A model generated the notes under the pieces. The model made no database searches, had not been told where the DNA came from, and saw nothing but the letters and a program-made list of their open reading frames with translations. Of a stretch of 64,000 bases of DNA, positions 42,850-52,056 are shown in pieces. Each line of letters opens with the position of its first letter. Position 1 is the first letter of the stretch. A program made the position numbers and the translations under genes. Origin of the DNA: Roseomonas sp. KE2513 (GTDB taxonomy: Bacteria > Pseudomonadota > Alphaproteobacteria > Acetobacterales > Acetobacteraceae); the NCBI RefSeq assembly GCF_016107305.1, contig NZ_RCVR01000009.1:1-64000 (forward strand). The letters are read 5' to 3'.

Positions 42850-44613
42850 TCAAGCGGCCCGGCTGACCGGCACGGCGCCCGCACGCCCCAGCACGGTACG
42901 CAGGGCATCGCCCAGCCCCCCGACCTGACCGGCATCCCGGGCGCGCCAGGCGACATGCATGTCGGGGCGCACGAGCACGCAGCCATCCTCGTCGATGCCC
43001 CGGATCGTCGCCCAGTCGCCGAACAGGTCCTCGTAGGCCTGGCCGGGGCCGATAATGAAAACCTCGATCGGCACGCCCGTCTCGCCCGCCAGCTGCTCCG
43101 CCTCGCGCTGCCAGGCGCCGCCGTTGATCCCCGTGAAGAGTGAGAAGCGCCCCTTGCCGGCCAGGTCCAGCGTGGAGACCTGCTGGCCGCCCTGCCCGAG
43201 CCAGACATGCGGCAGCCGCGCGCCGGGCCAAGTGGTCGGGTGGTAGTAGAGTTCCGCGTCCCGCTCCCAGGCCGGCTCGGGCGTGCCGTCCGGCACCACA
43301 GCCGCCGAAGCGTAGCGCTGGTTCATCTCCACGCCATGCGCGTTGAACTCGTAGTCCTTGAACGCGATTGCCTGGCGCAGCGTCTCGCGCTGCGCCGCCG
43401 CCTCGGGCGTCGCGGCCTTGCGGGCCTCCATGTTGGCGCGCATCTGGGCGAAGCCGCGGTCGTCGAGCAGGCCGAGCGCGCCGAAGATCGGGCCGAACTC
43501 CTCGATGCTCTTGTTGGCGCGCGTGACGATCTGCCGGCCGACGGGTGCGCGCTCCGCATCGTAGGTGTCGAGCAGCGAGGGATCCGCCCTCCCCTTCAGG
43601 ACCAGCGCCAGCTTCCAGGCGAGGTTGTAGGCATCCTGAATGGAGGTGTTGGAGCCGAGGCCGTTGGAGGGCGGATGCCGGTGCACCGCGTCGCCCATGC
43701 AGAAGACCCGCCCCTTCGCGTAGCGCGTGGCGAACATGTTGTTCACCGTCCAGACGGAGGTGGAGGTGATCTCGATCGGCACCGTCTCGTCGCCGATCAG
43801 CTTGTGCGCCACCTCCTTCGCCAGGGCGTCGCTCACCTCCGGCGGGGGCTGGTTGATGTCGTAGCCCCAGACGATCAGCCACTCGTTCCACGGCCGGACC
43901 ATGCGGACGAGCCCCATGCCGATGCCGCCGATGTTCGACCCCGGCTGCAGCACCCAGTAGAGCACGCTCGGGCGGTGCGCGACGTAGCGGGAGAGGTCCG
44001 CCTTGAAGACGATGTTCATGCTTCCGGCCACGCCCATGCGCCCTTCCATCGGCAGGCCGATATCCTCGGCCACCTTGGAGCGGCCGCCATCGGCGCCGAT
44101 GAGGTACTTCGCGCGGATCTGGTACTCCTCGCCGCCCAGCCGGTCGCGCACCGTCGCCGTCACGCCCTCCGCGTCCTGGGTGAGGGAGAGGTACTCGGTA
44201 TCGAACCGCGCGCGCGTGCCGCGGGCGCAGGCATTGCCGAAGAGGATCGGCTCCATCAGGTGCTGCGGCATGTCGCACATGGCCGACGGGCTTGCCTGGT
44301 CGTAATCCGCCTTTCTCTGCGGGTGCGTGCCCCAGGTACGGATGCGGCCCAGCTCCTCGCCGGCGAGGCTCGTGCAGAAGACGGTGTTGCCCATCCACTC
44401 CTGCGGCGTGGCCAGCGCCTTCACCTCCTCCTCGACTCCGAGGTCGCGCAGGATCTCCATGGTCCGCTGGTTCGTGATGTGCGCGCGGGGCGTGTCGGCC
44501 AGCCAGCGGTACTTCGTGACGAGCACGTTGGGGATGCCGTAGCTGCTCAGCATCAGCGCCGCGGAGGAACCCGCGGGCCCGCTTCCCACGATCAGCACGT
44601 CCGTCTCGATCAT
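42850..44613 (-). CDS. FAD-dependent monooxygenase, 2,4-dichlorophenol / phenol hydroxylase type
   Basis: A 587-residue group A aromatic hydroxylase. It has the FAD loop DVLIVGSGPAGSSAALML, YLIGADGGRSKVAEDIG (DG motif) and FCMGDAVHRHPPSNGLGSNT (GD motif), plus a C-terminal thioredoxin-like domain from about residue 425 that is typical of phenol and TfdB-type hydroxylases. It would place a hydroxyl next to an existing phenolic group. It is the last gene of the minus-strand catabolic cluster, 137 bp after the first flavin monooxygenase gene. Confidence 0.87.
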   Translation of the reverse strand: MIETDVLIVGSGPAGSSAALMLSSYGIPNVLVTKYRWLADTPRAHITNQRTMEILRDLGVEEEVKALATPQEWMGNTVFCTSLAGEELGRIRTWGTHPQRKADYDQASPSAMCDMPQHLMEPILFGNACARGTRARFDTEYLSLTQDAEGVTATVRDRLGGEEYQIRAKYLIGADGGRSKVAEDIGLPMEGRMGVAGSMNIVFKADLSRYVAHRPSVLYWVLQPGSNIGGIGMGLVRMVRPWNEWLIVWGYDINQPPPEVSDALAKEVAHKLIGDETVPIEITSTSVWTVNNMFATRYAKGRVFCMGDAVHRHPPSNGLGSNTSIQDAYNLAWKLALVLKGRADPSLLDTYDAERAPVGRQIVTRANKSIEEFGPIFGALGLLDDRGFAQMRANMEARKAATPEAAAQRETLRQAIAFKDYEFNAHGVEMNQRYASAAVVPDGTPEPAWERDAELYYHPTTWPGARLPHVWLGQGGQQVSTLDLAGKGRFSLFTGINGGAWQREAEQLAGETGVPIEVFIIGPGQAYEDLFGDWATIRGIDEDGCVLVRPDMHVAWRARDAGQVGGLGDALRTVLGRAGAVPVSRAA

Positions 44614-44750
44614 CAGCGCACTCCTCCCCTGATCATTCGTCGCCGCAGGCTAGCGCAGCCGGCGGGCCCGAGGCTGAAAGTTTCACAGGCGGCGCCACGG
44701 CCCGACGCCAGGGCCGCCCCCTTCCAGAGCAGAGTGCCGGAAAGGCGCGC

Positions 44751-46025
44751 CTAGAGGCCACGGAACCCGGTCGGCCGACCGAGATGCGCCCGCGCCGCAT
44801 AGGTCGCGAAGGCCTGGTGCTGCGCCGACATGTGCGTGCGGTACATCTGCACGTCGCGGAAGTAGCGCTGCAGCCGGTTGCCACGCTTCGTCGCGAAGGC
44901 CCCCACGTTGTGGAACAGCGATTCCACCACCTCGCAGGCGAGCTTCCCGCCCTGCTGGAGCATGGTCCAGAGCCGCAGGTTGTCCTCGACCGTGAAGGGC
45001 GTGCCGTCGCGGGCCCAGCGGACGCAAAGATCCATGTAGCGCCCCGCGGCGCCCATCAGGACGGCCTCCGCCGCGTCCGCCTTGGCCAGCGCCTCGCCGA
45101 GCGGGCGCTGGAAGTCGTGGTGGTCCGCCCGCAGGACATCCGGGTCGATGTAGGTCTTCATCCTCTCCGACACGGCCTCGTACTCGTCGATGGCCGCCCA
45201 GGCTGCGCCGGTCACCACGGCGACGAGGGAGGCGTGGTAGGGGCCCATCAGGCGCCCGAGATACATCGGGTTGCCGTGCAGCCGCGTGCCCTGCGTGCCG
45301 TTCTCCAGGCCTTCCGGCCGGGCGAACAGCACGTCGAAGGGCACCACGAAATGGGCGGGCACAAGGGTGTCGCGGATCTCGACGCTGTTGGACCCGCTGG
45401 CCCGCATGCCCAGGGTCTCGTCCCCGCCCCAGTCCGGGACGATCTCGTAGCCGCCGCGCGGCACGGCCACGAGCACGGCGCGCGGCGCGGCCTCGCCCTC
45501 CCGCAGCAGCGCCGTGCCGATGAAATGGGTGGCGTGCGGGATGCCCGAGCAGTAGTTCCAGCGGCCGTTGACCCGCCAGCCCTCGGCCGTGCGCGTCACG
45601 GTGCCCATCGGCTGGGCACGGTGCGGCGCGATGAAGTTCCCGTCCGGGCCGAAGAGCTCGCGCTGCGCCCTCTCCGGCCAGTGCGAGGCCACGACGAAGC
45701 CGTGCGAGGCGCCGAGCGTGAGGCACCAGCCCACGGCGGGATCGCCGCGCGAGACCTCCATCATGACGCGGTAGAAATGCGGCAGCGGCATCTCGTAGCC
45801 GCCGAACAGCCGCGGCTGCGTGATGCGGTAGAAGCCGGCATCGCGGAAGGCGCGGTGCAGGTCCTCACCATAGGTGCCCCGCGCCTCGTTCTCCGCCTGC
45901 TGCTCGCGCAGGAGGGGGCGCAGCGCCACGGCCCGCTGCACGAGGGCCTCCGGCGTCAGGCCGGGCTCCGGCACGGGGATCGGCAACGGCCGCAACCCCG
46001 GATGGTCGGCGAGGGCGAAGGACAT
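44751..46025 (-). CDS. Acyl-CoA-dehydrogenase-like flavin monooxygenase, copy A
   Basis: A 424-residue protein with the acyl-CoA dehydrogenase fold, most like group D two-component monooxygenases (HpaB/HsaA/DszC relatives). Segments include FYRITQPRLFGGYEMPLPHF, VSRGDPAVGWCLTLGASHGF, GWRVNGRWNYCSGIPHATHF and GMRASGSNSVEIRDTLVPAH. It has no long acyl-CoA dehydrogenase C-terminal signature, and such enzymes take reduced FMN from a separate reductase, which is not present here. It is a paralogue of the gene at 49293. The ATG at 46025 is 38 bp after the Bug gene. Confidence 0.85.
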   Translation of the reverse strand: MSFALADHPGLRPLPIPVPEPGLTPEALVQRAVALRPLLREQQAENEARGTYGEDLHRAFRDAGFYRITQPRLFGGYEMPLPHFYRVMMEVSRGDPAVGWCLTLGASHGFVVASHWPERAQRELFGPDGNFIAPHRAQPMGTVTRTAEGWRVNGRWNYCSGIPHATHFIGTALLREGEAAPRAVLVAVPRGGYEIVPDWGGDETLGMRASGSNSVEIRDTLVPAHFVVPFDVLFARPEGLENGTQGTRLHGNPMYLGRLMGPYHASLVAVVTGAAWAAIDEYEAVSERMKTYIDPDVLRADHHDFQRPLGEALAKADAAEAVLMGAAGRYMDLCVRWARDGTPFTVEDNLRLWTMLQQGGKLACEVVESLFHNVGAFATKRGNRLQRYFRDVQMYRTHMSAQHQAFATYAARAHLGRPTGFRGL

Positions 46026-46063
46026 GGCTTGGTTCCCGGTCAGGTCTCGGCGGGCGGAGAGGG

Positions 46064-47041
46064 CTATTCCTCGGCCGTGTAGCCGGTGTCCCGCACGATC
46101 GGCCCCCAGCGCTCGCGCTCGCTGGCAATGCGCTCGGCCATGCCGCGCGAGCCGAGCGCGGAGGGCGTCTGCTCCATCTTCGCCAGCGCCGCGCGCAGCT
46201 CCGGGTTGGCGGAGGCGGCGGCGATGGCGCGCTCCAGCGCCTCCACGACGGGTGCCGGCGCACCGGCGGGAAGCAGGATCGTGTAGAGTTCCTCCGAGGT
46301 CAGCTCCGCATGGCCGAGCTCCGCGAAGGTGGGCACGTCCGGCAGCGAGGCGACGCGCCGCGGCGAGGTGATCGCGAGGACGCGCACATGCCCCGCGCGG
46401 TGCTGTTCCCCCATGTCGCCGATCACGCCCATGATGCCGCTCAGCCGCCCCGTGGCGAGGTCCGGCATGGCCGGGCCCGTGCCGCGATACGCGACATGCA
46501 TCAGCCGCAGATCCAGCTTGCGCGACATCTGCTCGGCCAGGAAATGCGGCATCGAGCCCGCGGCAGGGCTGGCGTAGGAAACGTCGCGCTGCGTGCGCGC
46601 CCATTGCACGAAGGAGGCGAAGTCCCGCGCGGGATGGTTCGCCGCGACGATGAAGGCGAAGCCGAAGGAGGAGGTCGCGCCGCCCGGCACGAAGTCCTTC
46701 AACCCGTCGTAGCGCAGGGTGCGCGGGTAGATATGAGGGTAGATCGTCAGCATGCTCTCGGGCGTGAAGACGAGCGTGCTGCCGTCGGGCACCGCGGCCT
46801 TCGCGGCCTCCAGCGCGATGCGCGCGGCGGCGCCCGGCCGGTTCTCGACGACGACCTGCTGGGCGAAGCCGCCCCGAAGCCGTTCCGCGTAGATCCGGGC
46901 GACGATGTCGGCCGCGCCGCCGGGCGGGAAGCCGACGAGCAGGCGCACCGTTCGATCCAGTCCCTGCGCGCGCGCCGCGCGCGCAATCATCGCGGATGCC
47001 TGCAGCCCTACGAAGGCGCGCCGACCCAGTGCGAGAACCAT
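46064..47041 (-). CDS. Bug-family substrate-binding protein, cluster copy 1
   Basis: A 325-residue periplasmic protein. The signal peptide (ALGRRAFVGLQASAMIARAA) ends at ARAQG, followed by VRLLVGFPPGGAADIVARIY and VVENRPGAAARIALEAAKAA. The ligand-loop region is YRGTGPAMPDLATGRLSGIM. It probably captures the aromatic or carboxylate substrate of the surrounding oxygenases. A promoter candidate lies 70-100 bp upstream, so it may also be transcribed separately from the first half of the cluster. Confidence 0.87.
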   Translation of the reverse strand: MVLALGRRAFVGLQASAMIARAARAQGLDRTVRLLVGFPPGGAADIVARIYAERLRGGFAQQVVVENRPGAAARIALEAAKAAVPDGSTLVFTPESMLTIYPHIYPRTLRYDGLKDFVPGGATSSFGFAFIVAANHPARDFASFVQWARTQRDVSYASPAAGSMPHFLAEQMSRKLDLRLMHVAYRGTGPAMPDLATGRLSGIMGVIGDMGEQHRAGHVRVLAITSPRRVASLPDVPTFAELGHAELTSEELYTILLPAGAPAPVVEALERAIAAASANPELRAALAKMEQTPSALGSRGMAERIASERERWGPIVRDTGYTAEE

Positions 47042-47110
47042 TTCCGAATCCTCCCTGCCTGGCCAAGCCGCCCGTTCAGCCGCCAGTCAGTTCATTGTAT
47101 CGTTTAGCGA

Positions 47111-47140
47111 CGGCTATTCCCTTTGCCGTTCGCACGTCAA
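47111..47140 (-). promoter_or_regulatory. Internal promoter candidate of the catabolic cluster
   Basis: On the minus strand TTGACG (47140-47135) and TAGCCG (47116-47111) are 18 bp apart. A 23-base motif shared with the upstream promoter candidate (47080-47102) begins 8 bp downstream. It would drive Bug copy 1, flavin monooxygenase A and the FAD monooxygenase. Confidence 0.45.
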
Positions 47141-47182
47141 CCATTATCGGCCGCCGCTCAGGAACCAAGGCGCGCCGCTTCC

Positions 47183-48175
47183 CTACTCCGCCACCTCATA
47201 ACCGGAGCTGCGGACCACCGGCTCCCATCGGGCGCGCTCCGCCCGCAGCCGCTCGGCGAACTGTGCCGGCGTCGTCTCCACCGGGTACTGTTCCAGCTTC
47301 AGGAGGGAGGCGCGCATCTCCGGCGCGGCGGCCACGCGGGCGATCGCGCCGTGCAGGCCGGCGACCATCGGCTGCGGCGTGCCGGCGGGCAGGAAGATCC
47401 CGTACCACTCGTCGGCCGTGAACTGCGGGAAGCCCAGTTCGGCGAAGGTCGGCACATCGGGCAGGGTCGCCACGCGCTGCGGCATCGTCACGGCCAGCAG
47501 CCGCACCCGTCCCGAGCGGTGCTGCTCCGCCGCCGTGCCGATCACCGACATATAGGCCGCGATGCGCCCGCCATTGAGGTCGGCAAAGGCCATGGCCATC
47601 TCGCGATAGGGCACGTGCGACAACCGCAATCCCAGCGCCTGGGCCATGATGACGGAGACGAAGTGCGGCGTGGAGCCCGCGGCCGGCGTGGCGTAGTCGA
47701 TCTCCGTCTGCCGCCGCGCCCACTCGATGAAGCCGTGGAAGTCCTTCGCGGGATGGTTCGCGTCCACCAGCCAGCCGAAGCCGAAGGAGGAAAGGCCCGT
47801 CACCGGCACGAAGTCGCGCTGCGGGTCGTAGCGCAGGTTCCGGTAGATGAAGGGGTAGAGCACCATCATCGTCTCGGGCGACATCAGGAAGGTGGCGCCG
47901 TCGGCCGGGGCGGTCTTGGCCAGCTCCACGCCGATGCGCGCCGCGCCGCCCGGACGGTTGTCCACGATCACCTGCGGCGCGTACTGCCCCCGCAGCCGCT
48001 CGGCATAGAGGCGCGCAACGGTATCCATCACGCCGCCCGCAGAGAAGTTCATGATCAGCCGCGCCGGCCGGTCCAGCAGCGGGCCCTGCGCCAGGGCGCC
48101 GCGCGGAACAGCGAGCCCGCCCAGGCCCGCGGCGCCGGCGCGAAGCAGCGCGCGGCGCGTGGTGGTACGCTCCAT
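47183..48175 (-). CDS. Bug-family substrate-binding protein, cluster copy 2
   Basis: A 330-residue Bug protein with a Tat-like signal (TTTRRALLRAGAAGLGGLAV). The opening domain reads ARLIMNFSAGGVMDTVARLY, with NFSAGG replacing the more usual PFPAGG, then VIVDNRPGGAARIGVELAKT. Paralogous to copy 1 at 46064: both share ESMLTIYPHIY- or ETMMVLYPFIY-type segments and a NHPA(R/K)DF motif. It follows the hydrolase gene by 50 bp. Confidence 0.87.
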   Translation of the reverse strand: MERTTTRRALLRAGAAGLGGLAVPRGALAQGPLLDRPARLIMNFSAGGVMDTVARLYAERLRGQYAPQVIVDNRPGGAARIGVELAKTAPADGATFLMSPETMMVLYPFIYRNLRYDPQRDFVPVTGLSSFGFGWLVDANHPAKDFHGFIEWARRQTEIDYATPAAGSTPHFVSVIMAQALGLRLSHVPYREMAMAFADLNGGRIAAYMSVIGTAAEQHRSGRVRLLAVTMPQRVATLPDVPTFAELGFPQFTADEWYGIFLPAGTPQPMVAGLHGAIARVAAAPEMRASLLKLEQYPVETTPAQFAERLRAERARWEPVVRSSGYEVAE

Positions 48176-48225
48176 GACGTTCCTCCCCTCCCTGGCCCAG
48201 GCGGTTGCTCCGCCCTGTGGCCGCG

Positions 48226-49281
48226 TTACGCCGCTCTTCGCCTGATCCAGTCGCAGAGAAGGGCGGCGATCTCGTCGCTGTTCCGCTCAATCATCATCAT
48301 GTGGCCGTTGCCGCGCAGCCCGTGCTCCTCCAGCCGCAGGTGCTCGGCCGGGACGCCGGCCTGGCGCAGGAAGTCCACCATCCCGTGGTCCTCCGCCGCC
48401 TTCCAGGAGGCCTCGGCCGTCACCACCGCCACGGGCACCTCGCGCAGGTTTGGGAGCTGCCTCGCCGGCTCGGCCTGCACGAAGCAGTCCTGGAGGCCCG
48501 GGCGAGGCGCGGCACGCAGTTCCCGCCCGATCTCGCCGGGCGCCGCCGCCGGCGGGTCGAACCTCATGGGCACGGCGGTCAGGCCCCAGGAGAGTTCGCC
48601 GCCCGGCGCCGCGGCGAAGGGGGGGCCCTGCGGTTCCACCGCCAGGATGGCGCGCACCTGCCCAGGCCGCGCATCCGCCGCCAGCCAGCCGAAGGATCCG
48701 CCGGCCGAGTGCGTCACCAGCACCGCCGGGCCGATCCGGTCCAGAAGCGCCGCCGCGCAGCGCTGGATGTCGGCGTGCACCCGCGCGAGGTCCGCCACCG
48801 ACGGTCCCTGCCCCGCCATGAACTGGTCGAGCACGGGGTCGCCCACCGCCGTCCCGCCCGGCCACTGCGTGTGCAGCACCGCCTGCGGATAGGCGTCCGG
48901 CGTCAGCTCCGGCGCCACGAAGCGCCCGCGCATGAGGCCGTAGGTCGGCGGCGGGCCGAGCGGGCCGTGCAGCTCGGGATGATAGGGCGAGCGGCCGAGC
49001 GCGGTGCGGTCCACGACATAGACGGCGTATCCGTGCCGCAGGAAAGCGGTCGCCCAGCCCGGCCGCCCGTCCGGCGTGCCGAGGTAATCCAGCCCCTGCC
49101 CGCCACCGCCATGCACCATCACCACCGGCAGCGCGTGCCGCCGCGCGGCGGGCACCATGTACTGGACGAACATCTGCCCGGCCGCCATCAGGCCGCCGGC
49201 CCTCTCCTCGCGCTCGACTCCCACCCAGAAGAAGCCCTGATCGGCCAGGACAGGCGGGGCCTGTCGCGTCACCCCGTCCAC
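48226..49281 (-). CDS. Alpha/beta hydrolase
   Basis: A 351-residue hydrolase. The oxyanion region is VVMVHGGGGQGLDYLGTPDG, the nucleophile elbow is LVTHSAGGSFGWLA (serine after TH) and the late histidine is in LRGNGHMMMIERN. The start is the GTG at 49281, which follows AAGGAAG at a good distance and lies 11 bp after the stop of the flavin monooxygenase gene; the longer frame runs inside that gene. In this cluster it could split an ester or a ring-cleavage product (inference). Confidence 0.82.
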   Translation of the reverse strand: MDGVTRQAPPVLADQGFFWVGVEREERAGGLMAAGQMFVQYMVPAARRHALPVVMVHGGGGQGLDYLGTPDGRPGWATAFLRHGYAVYVVDRTALGRSPYHPELHGPLGPPPTYGLMRGRFVAPELTPDAYPQAVLHTQWPGGTAVGDPVLDQFMAGQGPSVADLARVHADIQRCAAALLDRIGPAVLVTHSAGGSFGWLAADARPGQVRAILAVEPQGPPFAAAPGGELSWGLTAVPMRFDPPAAAPGEIGRELRAAPRPGLQDCFVQAEPARQLPNLREVPVAVVTAEASWKAAEDHGMVDFLRQAGVPAEHLRLEEHGLRGNGHMMMIERNSDEIAALLCDWIRRRAA

Positions 49282-49292
49282 CGCGCGCTTCC

Positions 49293-50570
49293 TTACAGCC
49301 CGCGCATGCCGATGGGCCGGCCGAGATGAGCACGCCCCACGAAGGTCGCGAACTCCTCCGGCTGGGCTGAGCTGTGCGTGCGGTACATCGTCACGTCCCG
49401 GAAGTAGCGCTGAAGCCGGTTGCCCTTCTTCGTGGTCATGGCGCCCGCGGAGCGCAGCAGCGATTCCACGACATCGGAGGCCATCGCGCCCGCCTGCTGC
49501 AGCACGGCGCGCAGGCGAAGGTTCTCCTCCACGCTGATCGGCGTGCCCTCCGCGGCCCAGCGCTCGCACAACTCCATGTAGCGGTCCAGCGTGCGGAGAA
49601 GGATCGCCTCCGCGGCATCGGTGCGGGAGAGGGCAAGGCCGATCACCCGCTGCGCGTCGTGGTGGTCGGCGCGCAGGGTGTTCGGATCCGTCGGCACCTT
49701 GAAGCGGCCGATGATCGCCTCGTACTCGTCGATCGCCGCCCAGGCCGCGCCGACGATCACCGAGACGAGTGAGGCGTGGTACAGGCCCATGATCCGGCCG
49801 AGATACATCGGGTTGCCGTGCAGCCGCGTGCCGGGCGTGCCCTCCGCCATTTCCTCGGGCCGGCAGAACTGGGCGTTGAAGGGCACGACGTGGTGCGTGG
49901 GAATGACCGCCCCTTCCACCACCACCGTGTTGGAGCCGGAGGAGCGCATGCCGAGGATCTCGTCACCGCCCCAGTCCTTCACGATCGTGAACTCGCCCCG
50001 CGGCACGACGACCAGCACGGATTCGGGCGGCTCGCCTCCGCGCTGCAGCATCGCCGTGCCGATGAAATGCGTCGCGTGCGGCACGCCGGAGGAGTAGTTC
50101 CAGCGCCCCTCGATCCGGTAGCCGCCCGGCACGGGCGTCGCGGTCCCGAGCGGCAGCGCGCGGTGCGGGGCGACGAAGTGGCCGGTCTCGCCAAAGAACT
50201 CGGCCTGGGCCCGCTCCGGCCAGTGGGAGGCAATGAGGAAGGCGTGCGACGCCGCGAGGGTGAGGCACCAGCCCACGCCGGGATCCCCGCGCGAGACCTC
50301 GACCATGGTGCGGAAGAAGACGGCGGGCGGGAACTCGTAGCCGCCGAACATCCGCGGCTGGGTGATGCGGTAAAAGCCCATCTGCTCGAAGGTGTCGTGC
50401 AGGTCGGGGGCATAGGTGCCAAGCTCCTCGTGCTCCGCTTGGCGGTCCCGCAGCATGGGGCGGAGCGAGACGGCGCGGCGGATGAGCTCGCCCGGCGTCA
50501 GCCCGGGTTCCGGCAGGGGCAGCGAGACCTTGGGCGCGGCCTTCGCGTGGCCGAGGGCGGTGAGGTGCAT
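49293..50570 (-). CDS. Acyl-CoA-dehydrogenase-like flavin monooxygenase, copy B
   Basis: A 425-residue paralogue of the gene at 44751, sharing GFYRITQPRMFGGYEFPP, SRGDPGVGWCLTLAASHAF, RWNYSSGVPHATHFIGTAM and the C-terminal RAHLGRPIGMRGL. It belongs to the same group D type (reduced-flavin dependent). The start at 50570 (MHLTALGHAK) follows GGGAAG. It is the first gene of the cluster and has a good promoter candidate about 100 bp upstream. Confidence 0.85.
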   Translation of the reverse strand: MHLTALGHAKAAPKVSLPLPEPGLTPGELIRRAVSLRPMLRDRQAEHEELGTYAPDLHDTFEQMGFYRITQPRMFGGYEFPPAVFFRTMVEVSRGDPGVGWCLTLAASHAFLIASHWPERAQAEFFGETGHFVAPHRALPLGTATPVPGGYRIEGRWNYSSGVPHATHFIGTAMLQRGGEPPESVLVVVPRGEFTIVKDWGGDEILGMRSSGSNTVVVEGAVIPTHHVVPFNAQFCRPEEMAEGTPGTRLHGNPMYLGRIMGLYHASLVSVIVGAAWAAIDEYEAIIGRFKVPTDPNTLRADHHDAQRVIGLALSRTDAAEAILLRTLDRYMELCERWAAEGTPISVEENLRLRAVLQQAGAMASDVVESLLRSAGAMTTKKGNRLQRYFRDVTMYRTHSSAQPEEFATFVGRAHLGRPIGMRGL

Positions 50571-50665
50571 GGAACGCTTCCCTTCGCGATCACGGGGCAT
50601 CCCAGGCACGTCCCCGCGTTTCTTCTTGCTTATCCGTCAGTCGGTACAGCGCATCGAACGGGAAG

Positions 50666-50695
50666 AGGCTAGGATAGCGGCCGCGGGGAAGTCAA
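50666..50695 (-). promoter_or_regulatory. Main promoter candidate of the catabolic cluster
   Basis: On the minus strand TTGACT (50695-50690) and TAGCCT (50671-50666) are 18 bp apart, preceded by an A-tract (AAAAA). The shared 23-base motif (50634-50656) begins 9 bp further downstream. It lies 96-125 bp ahead of the flavin monooxygenase B start. Confidence 0.5.
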
Positions 50696-50908
50696 TTTTT
50701 CCTTGCTCTGCGCCGTCGCGGCGTTGTCCGGATGATCCTTCCGAACGGCCTTGCCGGGCACGCCGAGCGCCGCCCCGACGCTCTCGGGGCGGTGATCCAG
50801 GCTCCCGGCCCGCGGGAACCATCTCTCGACGGTCAGGCCGCTCTGGTTAAGCGGCGAAGCGGCACGCCGGAAACTGCGTCCGGGACGATTGCCCGAAGCG
50901 GAGCGGAC

Positions 50909-50931
50909 GGGGCGGGAGGACGCCCCGCCCC
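50909..50931 (-). terminator. GC-rich hairpin after aapJ
   Basis: GGGGCGGG (50909-50916) pairs with CCCGCCCC (50924-50931) across 7 bases, 8 bp after the aapJ stop codon. There is no T-tract, so it may stabilise the 3' end rather than stop transcription alone. Confidence 0.4.
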
Positions 50932-50938
50932 ACCGGCC

Positions 50939-51991
50939 TCAGCGCATCGCCGGCGCGTAAATCAGCCCGCCCTGGCTCCACAACCGGTTCACGCCTCGGT
51001 CGATCCCGATCGGCGTGAGGTTGCGCGCGAAGATCTCGCCGTAATTGCCGACCTGGCGCACGGCCTCATAGGCCCAGCGGTCATTCAGGCCGAGCATGGT
51101 GCCGAAATTGCCGGTCACGCCGAGCAGGCGCTGGGTGTTCGGGTCGGTGCTACGGAGCTTCTCGGCGAGGTTGGCGCTCGTCACGCCCTGCTCCTCCGCC
51201 TCGATGAGGGAGAAGAGGGTCCAGCGCACGATCTCAAGCCAGCGCTGATCGCCCTGGGCGACGACGGGGGAGTAGGGCTCCTTGCTCAGCACCTCCGGCA
51301 GCAGCACGAAGTCGTCGGGGTTGGGTGCCCGCAGCCGCGTGCCGGCCAGGGCCGCGCGGTCCCAGTTGAAGGCGTCGCAGCGGCCGTTGAACAGCGCGTC
51401 GAAGATCTGCTCCAGATTCTGGAACACGAGCGCGTTGAGGCGGATGTTGTTCGTGCGCGCGAAATCGGCCACGATCAGCTCGTTGGTCGAGCCGGTCTGG
51501 ACGCAGACCGAGGCGCCGTCGAGCTGCGCGGCACGCTCCAGCCCCGGCGACTTGCGCGCGAGGAAGCCGGCGCCGTCGTAGAAGGCGATGCCGACGAATT
51601 CGAGGCCGAGTTGGATGTCGCGCTGAAAGGTCCAGGTGGTGTTGCGCGAGAGAACGTCGATCTCGCCCGACTGAAGCGCAGTGAAGCGCTGCTGCGCCGA
51701 ATAGGCCTGGTAGCGCACCTTGTTCGCATCGCCGAGCACGGCGGCGGCGAGCGCGCGGCAGAAATCCACGTCGAAGCCCGACCAGCCACCCTGGCTGTTG
51801 GGCGTGGAGAAGCCGGGCGTGCCCTGCGAGACGCCGCAGCGGACGTAGTCGCGGCTCTTCACCCCGTCGAAGACCGGCGTGGCGCCGCGGGAGACGGCGG
51901 CCGGAGCCGGTGCCGGCGCTTGCGCCCTCGCGGGCGTGCCGAAGGCGAGCAGCGCGGCGCCGAGCGCGCCGAGCAGGGGGGCGAATCGCAT
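50939..51991 (-). CDS. General L-amino acid ABC transporter binding protein (AapJ-like)
   Basis: A 350-residue periplasmic binding protein (SBP_bac_3 type). The signal peptide ends near FGTPARAQ; the domain opens with VRCGVSQGTPGFSTPNSQGG and continues FDVDFCRALAAAVLG, DVLSRNTTWTFQRD and GRCDAFNWDRAAL. This is the AapJ/BztA pattern. The permease and ATPase genes (aapQMP) are not next to it, so it is an orphan here. It lies 65 bp after dadA and probably supplies amino acids to that set. Confidence 0.87.
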   Translation of the reverse strand: MRFAPLLGALGAALLAFGTPARAQAPAPAPAAVSRGATPVFDGVKSRDYVRCGVSQGTPGFSTPNSQGGWSGFDVDFCRALAAAVLGDANKVRYQAYSAQQRFTALQSGEIDVLSRNTTWTFQRDIQLGLEFVGIAFYDGAGFLARKSPGLERAAQLDGASVCVQTGSTNELIVADFARTNNIRLNALVFQNLEQIFDALFNGRCDAFNWDRAALAGTRLRAPNPDDFVLLPEVLSKEPYSPVVAQGDQRWLEIVRWTLFSLIEAEEQGVTSANLAEKLRSTDPNTQRLLGVTGNFGTMLGLNDRWAYEAVRQVGNYGEIFARNLTPIGIDRGVNRLWSQGGLIYAPAMR

Positions 51992-52056
51992 TCTTGTCTC
52001 TTCCCTGTTCAGGTTCGCATCATCCTGACCGGCGTGCCCCCCGCCGGGAAGGCCGG

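Larger units (their letters stand above)
50571..50938. other. 368-bp gap between the catabolic cluster and aapJ
   Basis: No gene is seen here. The gap holds the promoter candidate and shared motif for the catabolic cluster at its left side and a strong GC hairpin after the aapJ stop at its right side. The middle (about 50700-50905) is GC-rich and without recognisable features. Confidence 0.5.
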
